From Longimicrobium sp. (GTDB lineage: Bacteria; Gemmatimonadota; Gemmatimonadetes; Longimicrobiales; Longimicrobiaceae), in NCBI GenBank assembly GCA_036377595.1, contig DASUYB010000120.1, forward strand, positions 1 through 51,867: a DNA stretch of 51,867 bases. The letters run 5' to 3'. The notes below the pieces were generated by a model. It worked only from the letters and a program-made list of their open reading frames with translations, searched no databases and had not been told where the DNA came from. How positions within the stretch are numbered: position 1 is the stretch's first letter; each line of letters starts with the position of its first letter. This document shows, one piece after another, positions 7,574 through 18,157 of this stretch. Made by a program: the position numbers and the translations under genes.

Positions 7574-8107
7574 GTGCAGAAGAGCACCCGCATCGCCGTT
7601 CTGGCCGCCGCCGCGCTGGCCCTTCCGGTCGCCGTGTCGGCGCAGACCACGCCGGCGCCGGCGCAGCCCGCCGCCCCCGCGGCCGCCGCCCCGCAGAACG
7701 AGGCCGCGCAGCTGCAGGCCAAGCTGGGCCAGCTGCAGCAGCAGGCGCTGCAGGACCCGGCGATCAAGGAGGCGCAGGCCACCCTGACCGCCGCAGTGAA
7801 TGCCGGGATGGCGAAGCTGGACCCGGCCGCTCCGGCCAAGCTGGCGCGGGTGCAGGCGCTCCCCGCCGAGGAGCAGGCGGCGCGCACCGCCAACGACAAC
7901 GCCAAGCTGAACGCGCTGGCCGCCGAGGCGCAGCAGCTGCAGGCGTACTTCGCCGGGCTGCAGCCGCGCGTGGTGGCGCTTCCCGAGGTGCAGGCCGCGC
8001 GTCAGGCGTTCACCGAGCAGCTGTTCGCGAAGATGAAGGAGCTCGATCCCAACGCCCAGCAGTACGTCGACCGCCTCACGCAGCTGCGCAGCGGCAGCGG
8101 CCGCTGA
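7574..8107 (+). CDS. Secreted Ala/Gln-rich helical protein
   Basis: The 177-residue product starts at GTG 7574, with GGTGGAG upstream. A Sec signal peptide is clear (KSTRIAVLAAAALALPVAVS, cleavage after SAQ or nearby). A Pro/Ala linker follows, then a helical periplasmic domain rich in Gln, Ala and Leu. That domain resembles in texture the Skp/OmpH and LTXXQ-type chaperones, but no motif is decisive. An imperfect palindrome gtaagt/acttac lies at about 7455-7478 upstream and could be an operator. Confidence 0.75.
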   Translation: MQKSTRIAVLAAAALALPVAVSAQTTPAPAQPAAPAAAAPQNEAAQLQAKLGQLQQQALQDPAIKEAQATLTAAVNAGMAKLDPAAPAKLARVQALPAEEQAARTANDNAKLNALAAEAQQLQAYFAGLQPRVVALPEVQAARQAFTEQLFAKMKELDPNAQQYVDRLTQLRSGSGR

Positions 8108-8132
8108 GCCGATCACCCGCTGACGAAAAAGA

Positions 8133-8172
8133 CGCGCCGCCGAGGACCTTCCCCGGCGGCGCGCCTTCTTTC
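8133..8172 (+). terminator. Terminator of the secreted-protein gene
   Basis: A 10-bp stem (CGCGCCGCCG, 8133-8142, with 8154-8163) and an 11-nt loop are followed by a weak pyrimidine tract, CCTTCTTT. It lies 26 bp after the stop codon and in front of the convergent UBP gene. Confidence 0.65.
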
Positions 8173-8201
8173 CCCTTCGCACTCGGCACTGAGCACCTTC
8201 A

Positions 8202-8459
8202 TCACAGCATCACCTCGTCCACATAGCACCAGCTCCAGCTCTCCCCCGGCTCGGCGGAGCGCACGATCGGGTGCTGGGTCGCGTGGAAGTGCTTGGTGGC
8301 GTGCTTGTTGGGTGACGAGTCGCAGCAGCCCACGTGGCCGCAGGTGCGGCACATCCGCAGGTGCACCCACCAGCTGCCGGTCTTCAGGCACTCCTCGCAC
8401 CCCTGCGTGTTCGGGTGGACGTCTCGGATCTGGTCGGTATGCGTGCACTGCGTCGCCAT
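8202..8459 (-). CDS. UBP-type zinc finger protein
   Basis: The 85-residue protein consists almost entirely of a zf-UBP domain. The zinc ligand pattern is visible in CTHTDQI, GCEECLKTG, MCRTCGHVGCCD and HATKHFHATQHP. In eukaryotes this domain binds ubiquitin C-termini. Bacterial stand-alone copies are common but of unknown role. The ATG at 8459 has a strong site (GGGAGGGG). The long upstream in-frame extension runs through repeat sequence and is not coding. Confidence 0.9.
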   Translation of the reverse strand: MATQCTHTDQIRDVHPNTQGCEECLKTGSWWVHLRMCRTCGHVGCCDSSPNKHATKHFHATQHPIVRSAEPGESWSWCYVDEVML

Positions 8460-8509
8460 CTTCCCCTCCCGGGCTCTGAAAAAGCTGAGAAACTGCTTGT
8501 GATCTGGGC

Positions 8510-8670
8510 GTGTCCCTCCGCTGCGCTCCGGGCCGGGCTGCGCGCGCGGTAGGGCACGATACAACTGTGCCCAACCGCGCCGGGCCCCCGCCGCGCCCCG
8601 CCATCCCCGCGGACGCCTGGCGTCGGCGCGCGCGCGGCGGGTTCCCGGCCCTCCGGGCGCGCATCCCTCA
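8510..8670. repeat. Composite intergenic repeat, with repeat D copy 2 at 8642-8670
   Basis: This non-coding block is extremely GC-rich. It holds a palindromic core (about 8553-8580, around gggcac...gtgccc) and ends in the 29-bp repeat D identical to 142-170. Nothing in it reads as a gene. With repeat B at 8780 it fills the 400-bp gap between the UBP gene and the reductase. Confidence 0.6.
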
Positions 8671-8779
8671 CGCGTCCGTCGCACTCGCCGAGTCTGCCAC
8701 GGCTTCGAGGATTGCGCAACGCCGTCGCCCATGCGATGCCGATCGCGCGCGCCGAAGCGTCGCCGGCACCGGCGCCAGC

Positions 8780-8830
8780 AGTCCGCGAAGGCGGACTTCG
8801 TGTGGTTGTTGCCGCGGTTTCAACCGCCCT
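8780..8830 (-). repeat. Dispersed repeat B, copy 2
   Basis: It carries the same palindrome agtccgcgaaggcggactt and the following gttgttgccgcg as copy 1. It lies just past the stop of the reductase gene. Confidence 0.75.
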
Positions 8831-8856
8831 TTCCCAGCCCGATTCCGCGCCGATTC

Positions 8857-10314
8857 TCACCCGGCCGCGGGCGCCATCTCCTCCGCTCCCGCCGCGGGCT
8901 CGGCCGCTGCTGCCGCCGTCTCCTCGGCGGCCTCGGAGGCGGGGCAGGGGGCCAGCGCGTAGCGGGGGAGCTTCATCACCAGCGTCTGCAGCCCCTCGGC
9001 GAAGGTCGGGTGGATGAACTCGGTGTCGACCACCGCGCGCGCCGAGGCGCCGGCCTGCATCAGCACGGAAAAGACGTGCACCAGCTCGCCCGCCTGCGCG
9101 CCGACCAGGGAGACGCCTACGAAGCGCTCCGTCCTGCGGTCCACCATCACCCGCATCACTCCCGCGGGCACGTCGGCCTCCACCGCGCGGGCCACGTAGC
9201 CGAACGGCATCTCCGCGATCTCCACCTCCATCCCCTGCTCGCGCGCCTCGCGCTCCGTCAATCCCACGCGGCCGACCTGGGGATCGGTGAACATCGCGTA
9301 GGGCACCAGCCGCCCCTCGCGCCCGCCGCTGCGCCGCCCGGTGAGGATGTCGACCAGGATCCGCCCGTCGTCCCACGAGCGGTGGGTGAACTGCGGGCCG
9401 CCGGTGCAGTCGCCGATCGCGTACACCCCCTCCGCCGAGGCGCGGAACCCGTCGTCCACGGGGATGAAGCCGCGCTCGTCCAGCCGCACCCCGGCCGCGT
9501 CGCACCCCAGGTCGCCCGTGTTCGGCGTGCGCCCGGTGGCCACCAGCAGGTGCGATCCCTCGATCTCGCTGCCGTCCTCCAGCGCGACGACCACGCCGTC
9601 CCCGCGCCGCTCCACGCGCGCGGGGCGGACGCCCTTGTGCACCTCGATCCCCTCCGCCGCGAAAGCTTTTTCGATCTCCTCGGAAACCTGCGGGTCCTCG
9701 CGCGCCAGCAGCCGCTCGTTGGGGTCGACGATGGCCACCTCCGCGCCCAGCCGCCGGAACGCCTGCCCCAGCTCGCACCCGATGTAGCCGCCGCCGATGG
9801 CCACCAGGCGCCGCGGCAGCTCGCGCAGGCCGAACACCGAGCCGTTGGTCAGGAACGGCACCGCGTCCAGCCCGGCGATCTTCGGCACCGCGTGCCGCGT
9901 CCCCACGTTGATCACCACCACGTCCGCCTCGTGCGTCTCGCCGCCGACCTCCACCCGCCGCGGGGCGACGAAGCGCGCGTGAGCCTGGACCACCGTCAGC
10001 CGCTCACCCGCGCGCGCCAGGCGGCCGCGCACGCCGTCGCGCCACTGGTGGATGATGCCGTCCACCCGCTCCATCACCGCGCGGAAGTCCACCTCCACCG
10101 CCGCGCGCACGCCCAGCCGCCCGGCGCGTCGCGCGTCGTGCGCCGCCTGCGCGCTGGCGATCAGGCTCTTGCTGGGCGTGCAGCCGCGGTTCACGCAGGT
10201 GCCGCCCACCTCGCTGCGCTCCGCCAGCAGCACGCGCCGTCCGCCCTCGGCCAGCAGCGCCGCCAGCGGCACGCCGCCCTGCCCGGCGCCGATCACGATC
10301 ACGTCGTATCTCAT
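8857..10314 (-). CDS. FAD-dependent disulfide reductase, mercuric reductase-like
   Basis: This 485-residue member of the pyridine nucleotide-disulfide oxidoreductase family has an N-terminal FAD site VIVIGAGQGG and a redox-active pair in GGTCVNRGCTPSK. A second dinucleotide site lies in AIGGGYIGCELGQ, with the FAD-binding YAIGDCTGG. The C-terminal catalytic His is in HPTFAEGLQ. It lacks the MerA metal-binding Cys-Cys tail and ends in an Ala/Glu-rich extension. It could be a dihydrolipoyl-dehydrogenase relative of unknown substrate. ATG 10314 was chosen because it directly precedes the FAD motif. Confidence 0.85.
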   Translation of the reverse strand: MRYDVIVIGAGQGGVPLAALLAEGGRRVLLAERSEVGGTCVNRGCTPSKSLIASAQAAHDARRAGRLGVRAAVEVDFRAVMERVDGIIHQWRDGVRGRLARAGERLTVVQAHARFVAPRRVEVGGETHEADVVVINVGTRHAVPKIAGLDAVPFLTNGSVFGLRELPRRLVAIGGGYIGCELGQAFRRLGAEVAIVDPNERLLAREDPQVSEEIEKAFAAEGIEVHKGVRPARVERRGDGVVVALEDGSEIEGSHLLVATGRTPNTGDLGCDAAGVRLDERGFIPVDDGFRASAEGVYAIGDCTGGPQFTHRSWDDGRILVDILTGRRSGGREGRLVPYAMFTDPQVGRVGLTEREAREQGMEVEIAEMPFGYVARAVEADVPAGVMRVMVDRRTERFVGVSLVGAQAGELVHVFSVLMQAGASARAVVDTEFIHPTFAEGLQTLVMKLPRYALAPCPASEAAEETAAAAAEPAAGAEEMAPAAG

Positions 10315-10584
10315 CGGGTCCACACTCGTCCGTCGTGCGGGGGGATGGATGGTGGAGCACAGGTGAGATGGTGGCCGGTTACGGGGGCGCGGACAAGACC
10401 CGCGTCCTCGCCGGCCGAAACTGTTGCACGCGCGCCACAATCCGCCTCTCCAAAGCCTGAATTCGCCGCGATTCCGGCGTCGCATGGCTCATTCGGAGTC
10501 CGTCGACGCGTCCGTTCCTGAAACTGCAACTCTCTCACGTATCACCATTTATAAAACTGCAACGTAGAATTGTATCAGGAACTC

Positions 10585-10614
10585 TTGCGCGATCCGGCGG
10601 GGAGGGCTTAGACT
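10585..10614 (+). promoter_or_regulatory. Promoter of the riboswitch-controlled lipoprotein
   Basis: TTGCGC (10585-10590), an 18-nt spacer and TAGACT (10609-10614) form a plausible sigma-70 promoter. Transcription from about 10621 would give a 260-nt leader carrying both aptamers. The 300 bp before it, after the reductase start, hold an AT-richer stretch and no gene. Confidence 0.5.
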
Positions 10615-10674
10615 TTTGCCACGACGGAACCGGGGCAATTTCCGGCCACCCGTCCCGCCCCCCACCTCCGCAGG

Positions 10675-10757
10675 TCCCGATAAAGGCACCCCGGTCGCGA
10701 GGCCGGTCCGCAAAGCCCAGGGGTCTCCCCGAGACAGCCCGGCCGCCGAAGGATCGT
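10675..10757 (+). promoter_or_regulatory. c-di-GMP-I (GEMM) riboswitch aptamer 1 of 2
   Basis: The order of conserved elements matches the class I aptamer. AAAGGCA is followed by a helix capped by a GCGA (GNRA) tetraloop (CCGGTC-GCGA-GGCCGG). Then come the core CGCAAAGCC, a second helix (GGGGTCT ... GAGACAGCC) and the closing CCGCCGA. The ligand-contacting positions equivalent to G20, A47 and C92 of the Vc2 aptamer are present as G, A and C. G at the first favours c-di-GMP over cGAMP. This is pattern matching by eye, not a covariance-model score. Confidence 0.85.
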
Positions 10758-10764
10758 CGTTCCG

Positions 10765-10846
10765 TCCCGAAAAAGGCACCCCGGCCGCGAGGCCGGTCCG
10801 CAAAGCCAGGGGTCTCACGCAGACAGCCCGGCCACCGAGGACGCCC
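10765..10846 (+). promoter_or_regulatory. c-di-GMP-I (GEMM) riboswitch aptamer 2 of 2
   Basis: This is a second aptamer 90 bp downstream of the first and nearly identical in its core. It has AAAGGCACC, a GCGA-capped CCGGCC helix, CGCAAAGCC, GGGGTCT and GACAGCCCGGCCACCGA. It ends about 34 nt before the lipoprotein ATG. No terminator lies between it and the gene, so it may act on translation. The site before the ATG is weak (aagg). Confidence 0.85.
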
Positions 10847-10879
10847 CACGCGATCACAAAGCTTCGCGGCAAGGCGCCC

Positions 10880-12451
10880 ATGTCTTCCAAGGCACTTCGG
10901 CGGTATCTCGCGCACACCCCGGCGCTGCTCGGCGCCGCGCTGGTCCTCGTCTCCGCGGCCTGCTCCGACACCGCCGTCTCCCCGTCGGCCACCTCCGCCG
11001 CCCGGGCCGCCTCGCGGCTCGCCCCGACGACGACCGGCTCCGCCTCCCGCCTCGTCTCCAACTCCGTCAAGTACCACGACGGCAGCGCCCCGCACGCCAC
11101 CGGCCGCTCCGGCTCGGCGCGGCTCGAGGCGCTGGCGGTGACCGACGCGCACGGCATCACCACCCTCACCCTCACCACCGGCGACCTGGACCACCTGGAT
11201 TCCGCGCCCGGCGAGATCGTGAAGGTGCAGCTCAAGGTGTTCGGCCCCGACGGCGAGCTGATCTCCAGCCGGAACTACAACCAGCTCCCACGCGGCGGCA
11301 CGCAGACCTTCGAGCTGGCGGGGCTGCCGGCGGACAGCCGCATCCAGGTGCAGGCCAACGTGCGCGGCATTGACGGCCGCCGCACCGACGTGGTGACGCT
11401 GACCGAGACGGTGAAGTTCGGCCCCGCGCTCGACGTGGACGTCCACGTTCCCGACGGCGCGCTGGTCGGCGCCCCGGTGGTGATCACCGCGACGGTGACG
11501 GAGACGAACGGGCAGGTGGGCACCCGCACCGACTGCGTGCTCTACATCGACGGGCAGCCTGTGGACCGCGCCGACGACATCTGGGTGGACGCGGGCGACG
11601 CCGTGAGCTGCGCCTTCACGTACACCTTCCAGCGCACGGGCACCTACCAGGTGGAGGTCCGCGCCGGTGCCGGCAGCGGCGGCGGCGCGCTCCTGGCCAA
11701 CGTGGGCGACAGCGAGCTCCTGGAGGTGACCGGCGCGCACCGCGCCGCCTGGACCGCCTCGGTCGAGGACCGGTCGCCCAGCACCACCACGGTGCTCGAC
11801 TACACCTGGACCCGGTCCGACGGCAGCCACAAGGAGTACTCGAACACCGAGACCACCACCACGCGCGCGCAGACCATCACCCTGCAGGGCACGCTGGAGA
11901 GCGCCGCCACCTTCCCGCTGGCGGCGGTCGGCTTCTCAGTGCAGTCCAGCGGCGTGCGCTGGGAGGAGGAGAGCTGGACCGGCCTGGCGTCGGCGACGGA
12001 CGCGAACGGGCAGGAGTGCGCGAGCCGGATGAGCGGCCAGGGCGCGATGTTCTTCCTCTGCAACGGCCGGCTGGGCGGCGCCACTTACGGCTACACGCGC
12101 TTCGCGGGGACGGTCACGTACCACGGCGAGGGCTTCTCGAACGTGTTCGACGGCCCCACCGCCACGCAGAGCGTGTACTCGTGGAACGACAGCTACGGCA
12201 CCTGGGCCAGCGACTTCCAGGTCCGTCCCCTCGGCACCCAGGTGACGGTGACGCTGGGTGTGAGCGACGCGCGGGGCAGCTGGACGATCAACCCCACGGT
12301 GGCGCTGTCGTCGTACAGCAACGCGGTCGAGGTGACGCAGCCGCGCAGCTGCGAGACGACGAACCCGTACTGGCTGGACGGCGGCTCGATGACCGCCTGC
12401 ACCACCGCCACCCGCACCGAGACCGGCTGGACGGGCACCGCGGCGGGTTGA
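10880..12451 (+). CDS. Secreted lipoprotein with Ig-like domain, c-di-GMP-controlled
   Basis: The protein has 523 residues. A lipoprotein signal precedes the lipobox VSAAC (Cys about residue 25), then a Ser/Ala/Thr linker. A beta-rich region around residues 180-280 (VVITATVTETNG, YTFQRTGTYQVEVRAG) looks like an Ig/CARDB-type domain. The C-terminal half is Thr/Ser-rich with several Cys (ECASR, FLCNG, RSCETT, TACTT). I do not recognise the whole. Tandem c-di-GMP aptamers in its leader suggest a surface or adhesion role. Frames upstream of 10880 lie in the riboswitch. Confidence 0.85.
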   Translation: MSSKALRRYLAHTPALLGAALVLVSAACSDTAVSPSATSAARAASRLAPTTTGSASRLVSNSVKYHDGSAPHATGRSGSARLEALAVTDAHGITTLTLTTGDLDHLDSAPGEIVKVQLKVFGPDGELISSRNYNQLPRGGTQTFELAGLPADSRIQVQANVRGIDGRRTDVVTLTETVKFGPALDVDVHVPDGALVGAPVVITATVTETNGQVGTRTDCVLYIDGQPVDRADDIWVDAGDAVSCAFTYTFQRTGTYQVEVRAGAGSGGGALLANVGDSELLEVTGAHRAAWTASVEDRSPSTTTVLDYTWTRSDGSHKEYSNTETTTTRAQTITLQGTLESAATFPLAAVGFSVQSSGVRWEEESWTGLASATDANGQECASRMSGQGAMFFLCNGRLGGATYGYTRFAGTVTYHGEGFSNVFDGPTATQSVYSWNDSYGTWASDFQVRPLGTQVTVTLGVSDARGSWTINPTVALSSYSNAVEVTQPRSCETTNPYWLDGGSMTACTTATRTETGWTGTAAG

Positions 12452-12477
12452 AGCGGGTTCAGCAGGGAGAGACAGGA

Positions 12478-12518
12478 ATCGCCCGTCCCCACATCATCGC
12501 GGGGACGGGCGATCTTTT
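12478..12518 (+). terminator. Terminator of the lipoprotein gene
   Basis: A 13-bp perfect stem (ATCGCCCGTCCCC, 12478-12490, with 12501-12513) is followed by CTTTTGT. Repeat A copy 2 begins directly behind it. Confidence 0.85.
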
Positions 12519-12519
12519 G

Positions 12520-12589
12520 TCTCACGCAGAGTCAGCAGGGTCAGCAGAGAACTGCGATTCAACTGCTGACCATGCTGACTCTGCGTGAG
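12520..12589. repeat. Palindromic repeat A, copy 2
   Basis: It has the same arms as copy 1 (tctcacgcag ... ctgcgtgag) and the same internal gtcagcag units. It lies between the convergent lipoprotein and recQ genes, 5 bp from the recQ stop, so it may end recQ transcripts. Confidence 0.85.
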
Positions 12590-12594
12590 CCTTG

Positions 12595-14559
<1,965 letters not shown>

Positions 14560-14846
14560 CGAGACGCCCCGGATCGAATCGTTTCCTCTGTCTAAGTTCA
14601 GCGGAAGCTATACGAGCTCACGCTGCCGGGCAAGCTCCGGCGGCGTCCATTTCTCGTCCAGAGTCGTATCCCTCGAACTCGCTCGCCTAACGTGATCCGG
14701 CCGTGGCGGAAACGGACCGGGGTCGCGATCGCGTAGACTCCGCGCCGGATCTCGCCGAATCGCGTGCCCGGTGGGTTCGCTCTGCGTCTGTTTGTCCACC
14801 CTCGAGCAGCGATGGCCGTTTTCACGCGGCCGGCGCTCGACGTGGG

Positions 14847-15935
14847 CTACGCCGCCTCGAAGAGCGCCAGCTGGCCGCGGGCGTCGTGGGGGCGGCGAAA
14901 GTGCGCGGTGGAGAGCGCCGGCATCTCGCCGCCGAGGCCGGCCTTGCGGCGGGCGGCCTGCCAGAGCGTGCGCAGCTGCTCCGCGTACTGTCCCTCGCCG
15001 CGCATCCGCGAACCGAAGCTGGGGTCGTTCAGCTTCCCGCCGCGGATCTCGCGGACGCGGTGCAGCACCTTCTCCTTCCGCTCCGGGAAGTGCGTCTCCA
15101 GCCAGGTCTCGAACAGCTCCTTCAGCACGAACGGCAGACGCAGCGGGATGTAGTGCACGTCGCGCGCGCCCGCGTCGGCCGAGGCCTGGATGATGGCCGG
15201 CAGCTCGTGGTCGTTCAGCCCGGGGATCATCGGCGCGGCCAGGACGCGGACCGGAACTCCGGCCTTCGCCAGCGTCTCGACGGCGGCGAGGCGGCGCTTG
15301 GGCGTGGAGGTGCGCGGCTCCATCACCCGCTGCAGCTTCTCGTCGAGCGAGGTGATGGAGACGTTGACCGCGGCCCCGTTCCACGCCGCCATCTCCGCGA
15401 GAATGTCCACGTCGCGGGTGACGAGGTGGTTCTTCGTGATGAGCGCCGTGGGATTCCGGAACTCCGCCAGCACCTCCAGGCAGCCGCGGGTGAGCCGCAG
15501 CTTGCGCTCGACCGGCTGGTAGCAGTCGGTCACGCCGCTCATCGCGATCACCTCGGGCTCGTAGCGCGGCGAAGCCAGGGCGCGGCGGAGGAGCTCCGGC
15601 GCGTCCTCCTTCACGAAGATCTTCGTCTCGAAGTCCAGCCCGGCGGAGAGGCCGAAGTACTCGTGCGTGGGCCGAGCGAAGCAGTAGATACAGCCGTGCT
15701 CGCAGCCGCGGTACGGGTTCACGCTGGCGTCGAATCCCACGTCCGGGCTGTCGTTGCGGGCGATGATGCTGCGCGTGTGGTCGCGCAGGAACACCGTCCG
15801 CGGCGCCGGCTCCTCGTCCGGATCCAGGTGCTCGTAGTCCGGCACGAAGTCCATCTGCACGAAGCGGTTGGGCGGGTTGTGCGCCGCCCCGCGCCCGTGG
15901 ATCTGGATCAGCGGCCGGATCTCCGTCTCCTCCAT
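14847..15935 (-). CDS. Radical SAM protein, PA0069/Rv2578c family
   Basis: The product has 362 residues. The cluster motif is CEHGCIYCFARPTHEY, the CxxxCxxC that binds the 4Fe-4S and S-adenosylmethionine. NPYRGCEHG before it and DCYQPVERKLRLTRGCLE after it are marks of the SplB-related Rv2578c subgroup. That subgroup resembles spore photoproduct lyase but has no known substrate. The GGGAG site precedes ATG 15935. The frame remains open far upstream, but that sequence overlaps an opposite-strand gene and is not coding. The 287-bp gap to recQ shows no gene. Confidence 0.88.
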   Translation of the reverse strand: MEETEIRPLIQIHGRGAAHNPPNRFVQMDFVPDYEHLDPDEEPAPRTVFLRDHTRSIIARNDSPDVGFDASVNPYRGCEHGCIYCFARPTHEYFGLSAGLDFETKIFVKEDAPELLRRALASPRYEPEVIAMSGVTDCYQPVERKLRLTRGCLEVLAEFRNPTALITKNHLVTRDVDILAEMAAWNGAAVNVSITSLDEKLQRVMEPRTSTPKRRLAAVETLAKAGVPVRVLAAPMIPGLNDHELPAIIQASADAGARDVHYIPLRLPFVLKELFETWLETHFPERKEKVLHRVREIRGGKLNDPSFGSRMRGEGQYAEQLRTLWQAARRKAGLGGEMPALSTAHFRRPHDARGQLALFEAA

Positions 15936-16061
15936 CTTGCTCTCCCGCTCGGTTCCCGCGTCTCGGACCGGTGAAAATAAAACCGAATGAATTCCGAAGC
16001 AACCTTCGCGCCGTGGACCGGGTGAATCCGGCGCATCGTCCAACTCCGTATCTCCGTGACG

Positions 16062-16799
16062 ATGAAGACGATTCGCATGCGCTCCTTGCCCGCGCTCCGG
16101 CGCGGTGGTATTCGCTGCTGTGCGGCGCTGGCGGCGATCTTCGCCGCCACCGCCTGCGCGGGCCAGCGGACGAGCGAGGGAGGGCGGGTGAGCGAGGGGA
16201 TGCGGTACCTGGCGCTGGGGGATTCGTACACGATCGGCGAGGGCGTGGCGCCGGAGGAGCGGTGGCCGGCTCGGCTCGCGGTCATGCTGCGCGAGCGCGG
16301 CCTCGACGTGGCGGACCCGGTGATCATCGCGACGACTGGGTGGACCACGGACGAGCTGGACGCGGGGATCGGCGCGGCGGCGCCGAAGGGGCCGTATGCA
16401 CTCGTTTCGCTGCTGATCGGCGTGAACAACCAGTACCGCGGCCGCCCGGCGGACGAGTACCGCGAGCAGTTCACCGCGCTGCTGCGGCGCGCCATCGGCT
16501 TCGCGGGGGGCGATGCGTCGCGCGTCGTCGTCGTCTCTATCCCCGACTGGGGGGTGACGCCGTTCGCGGAGGGTCGGGACCGCGCGCAGGTGGCGCGGGA
16601 GATCGATGCCTTCAACGCGATCAACCGCGACGTCGCCCGCGAGCTCGGCGCACGGTGGGTGGACGTGGCGCCTTCGTCGCGCCGCGCGCCCGCCGCCGTC
16701 GTCGCGGACGGGCTGCATCCGTCGGGCGAGCAGTACCGCGAATGGGCGGCGCTGGTGCTTCCGGAGGCGCTGGCGGCGCTGGGCGCGCCATCCAACTGA
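16062..16799 (+). CDS. SGNH/GDSL hydrolase lipoprotein
   Basis: This predicted lipid-anchored esterase or lipase has about 245 residues. An N-terminal signal ends in a lipobox-like FAATAC with Cys near residue 30. The catalytic Ser lies in block I (LALGDSYTIGEG). Block III has GVNNQY and the Asp-His pair is in VADGLHPSGEQY. All catalytic residues are present. Starts at 16056 (GTG), 16062 (ATG) or 16077 (ATG) are possible, and none has a strong binding site. Substrate is unknown. Confidence 0.87.
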   Translation: MKTIRMRSLPALRRGGIRCCAALAAIFAATACAGQRTSEGGRVSEGMRYLALGDSYTIGEGVAPEERWPARLAVMLRERGLDVADPVIIATTGWTTDELDAGIGAAAPKGPYALVSLLIGVNNQYRGRPADEYREQFTALLRRAIGFAGGDASRVVVVSIPDWGVTPFAEGRDRAQVAREIDAFNAINRDVARELGARWVDVAPSSRRAPAAVVADGLHPSGEQYREWAALVLPEALAALGAPSN

Positions 16800-16815
16800 T
16801 CGTCATCCACTGGAA

Positions 16816-16853
16816 CGAAGAAGGCGCCTCCGGAGCGGGGGCGCCTTCCTCGT
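16816..16853. terminator. Bidirectional terminator between convergent genes
   Basis: The stem GAAGGCGCC/GGCGCCTTC (16820-16828 with 16840-16848) has weak T-rich sequence on the plus side. It lies between the SGNH gene and the zinc-ribbon gene, which converge here. Confidence 0.6.
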
Positions 16854-16873
16854 TCTGGCGATGGCGAGAGCCG

Positions 16874-17956
16874 TCAGTGGCTCGCGGCCGTGTCGATCTG
16901 CGCGCGGCTGCCGTTCACCTTCAGCGGCACGTGCTCGCCCACGCGGTGGCCTGTGAACTGGTCGAGCGGCACCTCGGGCGAGTACGAGTCGCCGTCGCCG
17001 TCGCGGAAGGTGATGACGTAGCGCTGCTTCTTTTCGCCCTCGCGCGTGGTGTCGTCCACCTCCGTCGCCGGCCAGCGCGGCTGCGTGGTGTCGCCGCGCT
17101 CGGTCAGCAGCTGGTCCGGCACCCAGCGCTTGATGCGGTACTCGTACTTGGTGTCCCAGATGGGCTCGCGGCGGTAGATCGGCTCCTGGTACGTCTCCGT
17201 GTGGTAGCGCGTCTCGTACACGGGGCGCGTGCAGGTGCGGTCCTCGAAGTAGCCGTTGCCGCGGTCCACCGAGCCGCAGGTGTACGATTCCGTCCCCGTC
17301 TGCACGCGGTCGCTGACCTGGCGCGTGCGCGTCTCGTAGTGGTCGAGCACGCGGCGGTAGTCGCGGATGGCGCGGTACGAGCGGACGAGGCGGCCGCCCT
17401 GCGGCAGGTCCCACCCCTCCTCGGTGACGGTGCGGTAGGCCTCCACCTGCACCGACCGCTCCCACTGCTTGGCCGTGACCACGCCTTCCACGTGGCGCGT
17501 ACGGTTCGACCACCCGAACCACCCCAGCACCGCCACGAGCAGCGTTAGGAAGACGTTGCGCCCGAAGTGCGACCGTCTGGCCGGGCGCGTGGTGGAGGGC
17601 GGCGGCTGCATGGCGCGGCGCGGCGCGTCCGCCGGTGGGCCGCCCGCGCGGGGGATGTCGGCGGTGTCGTACTCGTGCACCTGCCGCTCGGCGCTGGAGC
17701 CGCGCGGGGCGCCGCAGCCCGGGCAGTCCACGTCGGTCGCGCGCGCGCTCCCGCCGCAGTGCTCGCAGACCCAGTCCGCGCCGGCGGCGGCCTGCGCGAG
17801 CTGGCCGGCGTCGGTCACCGCCTCCGCGTCTTCGGGAAGGTAGAAGCGGATTTCCTTGGGGCGCGGCGCGCCGCACCCGATGCAGTAGACGTGGCGTCCG
17901 AGCTGGGCCTTCGAGCCGCAGCTCGGGCAGTCCCACCGTCCTTCGCGAATGGCCAT
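16874..17956 (-). CDS. Zinc-ribbon protein with one membrane span
   Basis: The product has 360 residues. Two N-terminal zinc ribbons are seen: CPSCGSKAQL with CIGCGAPRP, and CEHCGGSARA with CPGCGAPRG. A low-complexity Pro/Arg linker leads to a single transmembrane helix around residues 133-150 (NVFLTLLVAVLGWFGW). The C-terminal 200 residues are an extracytoplasmic beta-rich domain with repeated Tyr/Arg/Thr segments such as YETRYHTETYQEPIYRREP. I do not recognise this domain. The ATG at 17956 directly precedes the first ribbon; the longer frame does not look coding. Confidence 0.8.
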   Translation of the reverse strand: MAIREGRWDCPSCGSKAQLGRHVYCIGCGAPRPKEIRFYLPEDAEAVTDAGQLAQAAAGADWVCEHCGGSARATDVDCPGCGAPRGSSAERQVHEYDTADIPRAGGPPADAPRRAMQPPPSTTRPARRSHFGRNVFLTLLVAVLGWFGWSNRTRHVEGVVTAKQWERSVQVEAYRTVTEEGWDLPQGGRLVRSYRAIRDYRRVLDHYETRTRQVSDRVQTGTESYTCGSVDRGNGYFEDRTCTRPVYETRYHTETYQEPIYRREPIWDTKYEYRIKRWVPDQLLTERGDTTQPRWPATEVDDTTREGEKKQRYVITFRDGDGDSYSPEVPLDQFTGHRVGEHVPLKVNGSRAQIDTAASH

Positions 17957-18089
17957 GTGCGGGGCAGGGTATCGATTCGATTCGGCAGATGCGGCGCGGG
18001 GCCGCCGGCGTGGCGAGTGCACGTAAGATGTGCAATCGCAACGCTTCAGGCAACAGGTCACATGGAAAATCGAACACAAATAGACGATC

Positions 18090-18118
18090 TTTACAATCGG
18101 AGCTTCGTTACGCTATTT
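18090..18118 (+). promoter_or_regulatory. Promoter of the XRE regulator
   Basis: TTTACA (18090-18095), a 17-nt spacer and CTATTT (18113-18118) lie 40 bp before the XRE gene in a locally AT-rich stretch. Confidence 0.5.
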
Positions 18119-18157
18119 TTGATCTCCCGCCCTCGTTCCAGCGCTGGAGGGAGCGCG

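Noticed and set aside
10616-10879. N-terminal extension of the lipoprotein
   Set aside because: The frame is open only because of GC bias; the DNA is the tandem riboswitch leader, and the signal peptide starts at 10880.
14598-14825. A 75-codon minus-strand frame between recQ and the radical SAM gene
   Set aside because: Basic, low-complexity translation, no binding site, no recognisable domain.
15936-16718. Upstream in-frame extension of the radical SAM gene
   Set aside because: It runs antisense through the SGNH hydrolase gene, and the shorter start has a good binding site.
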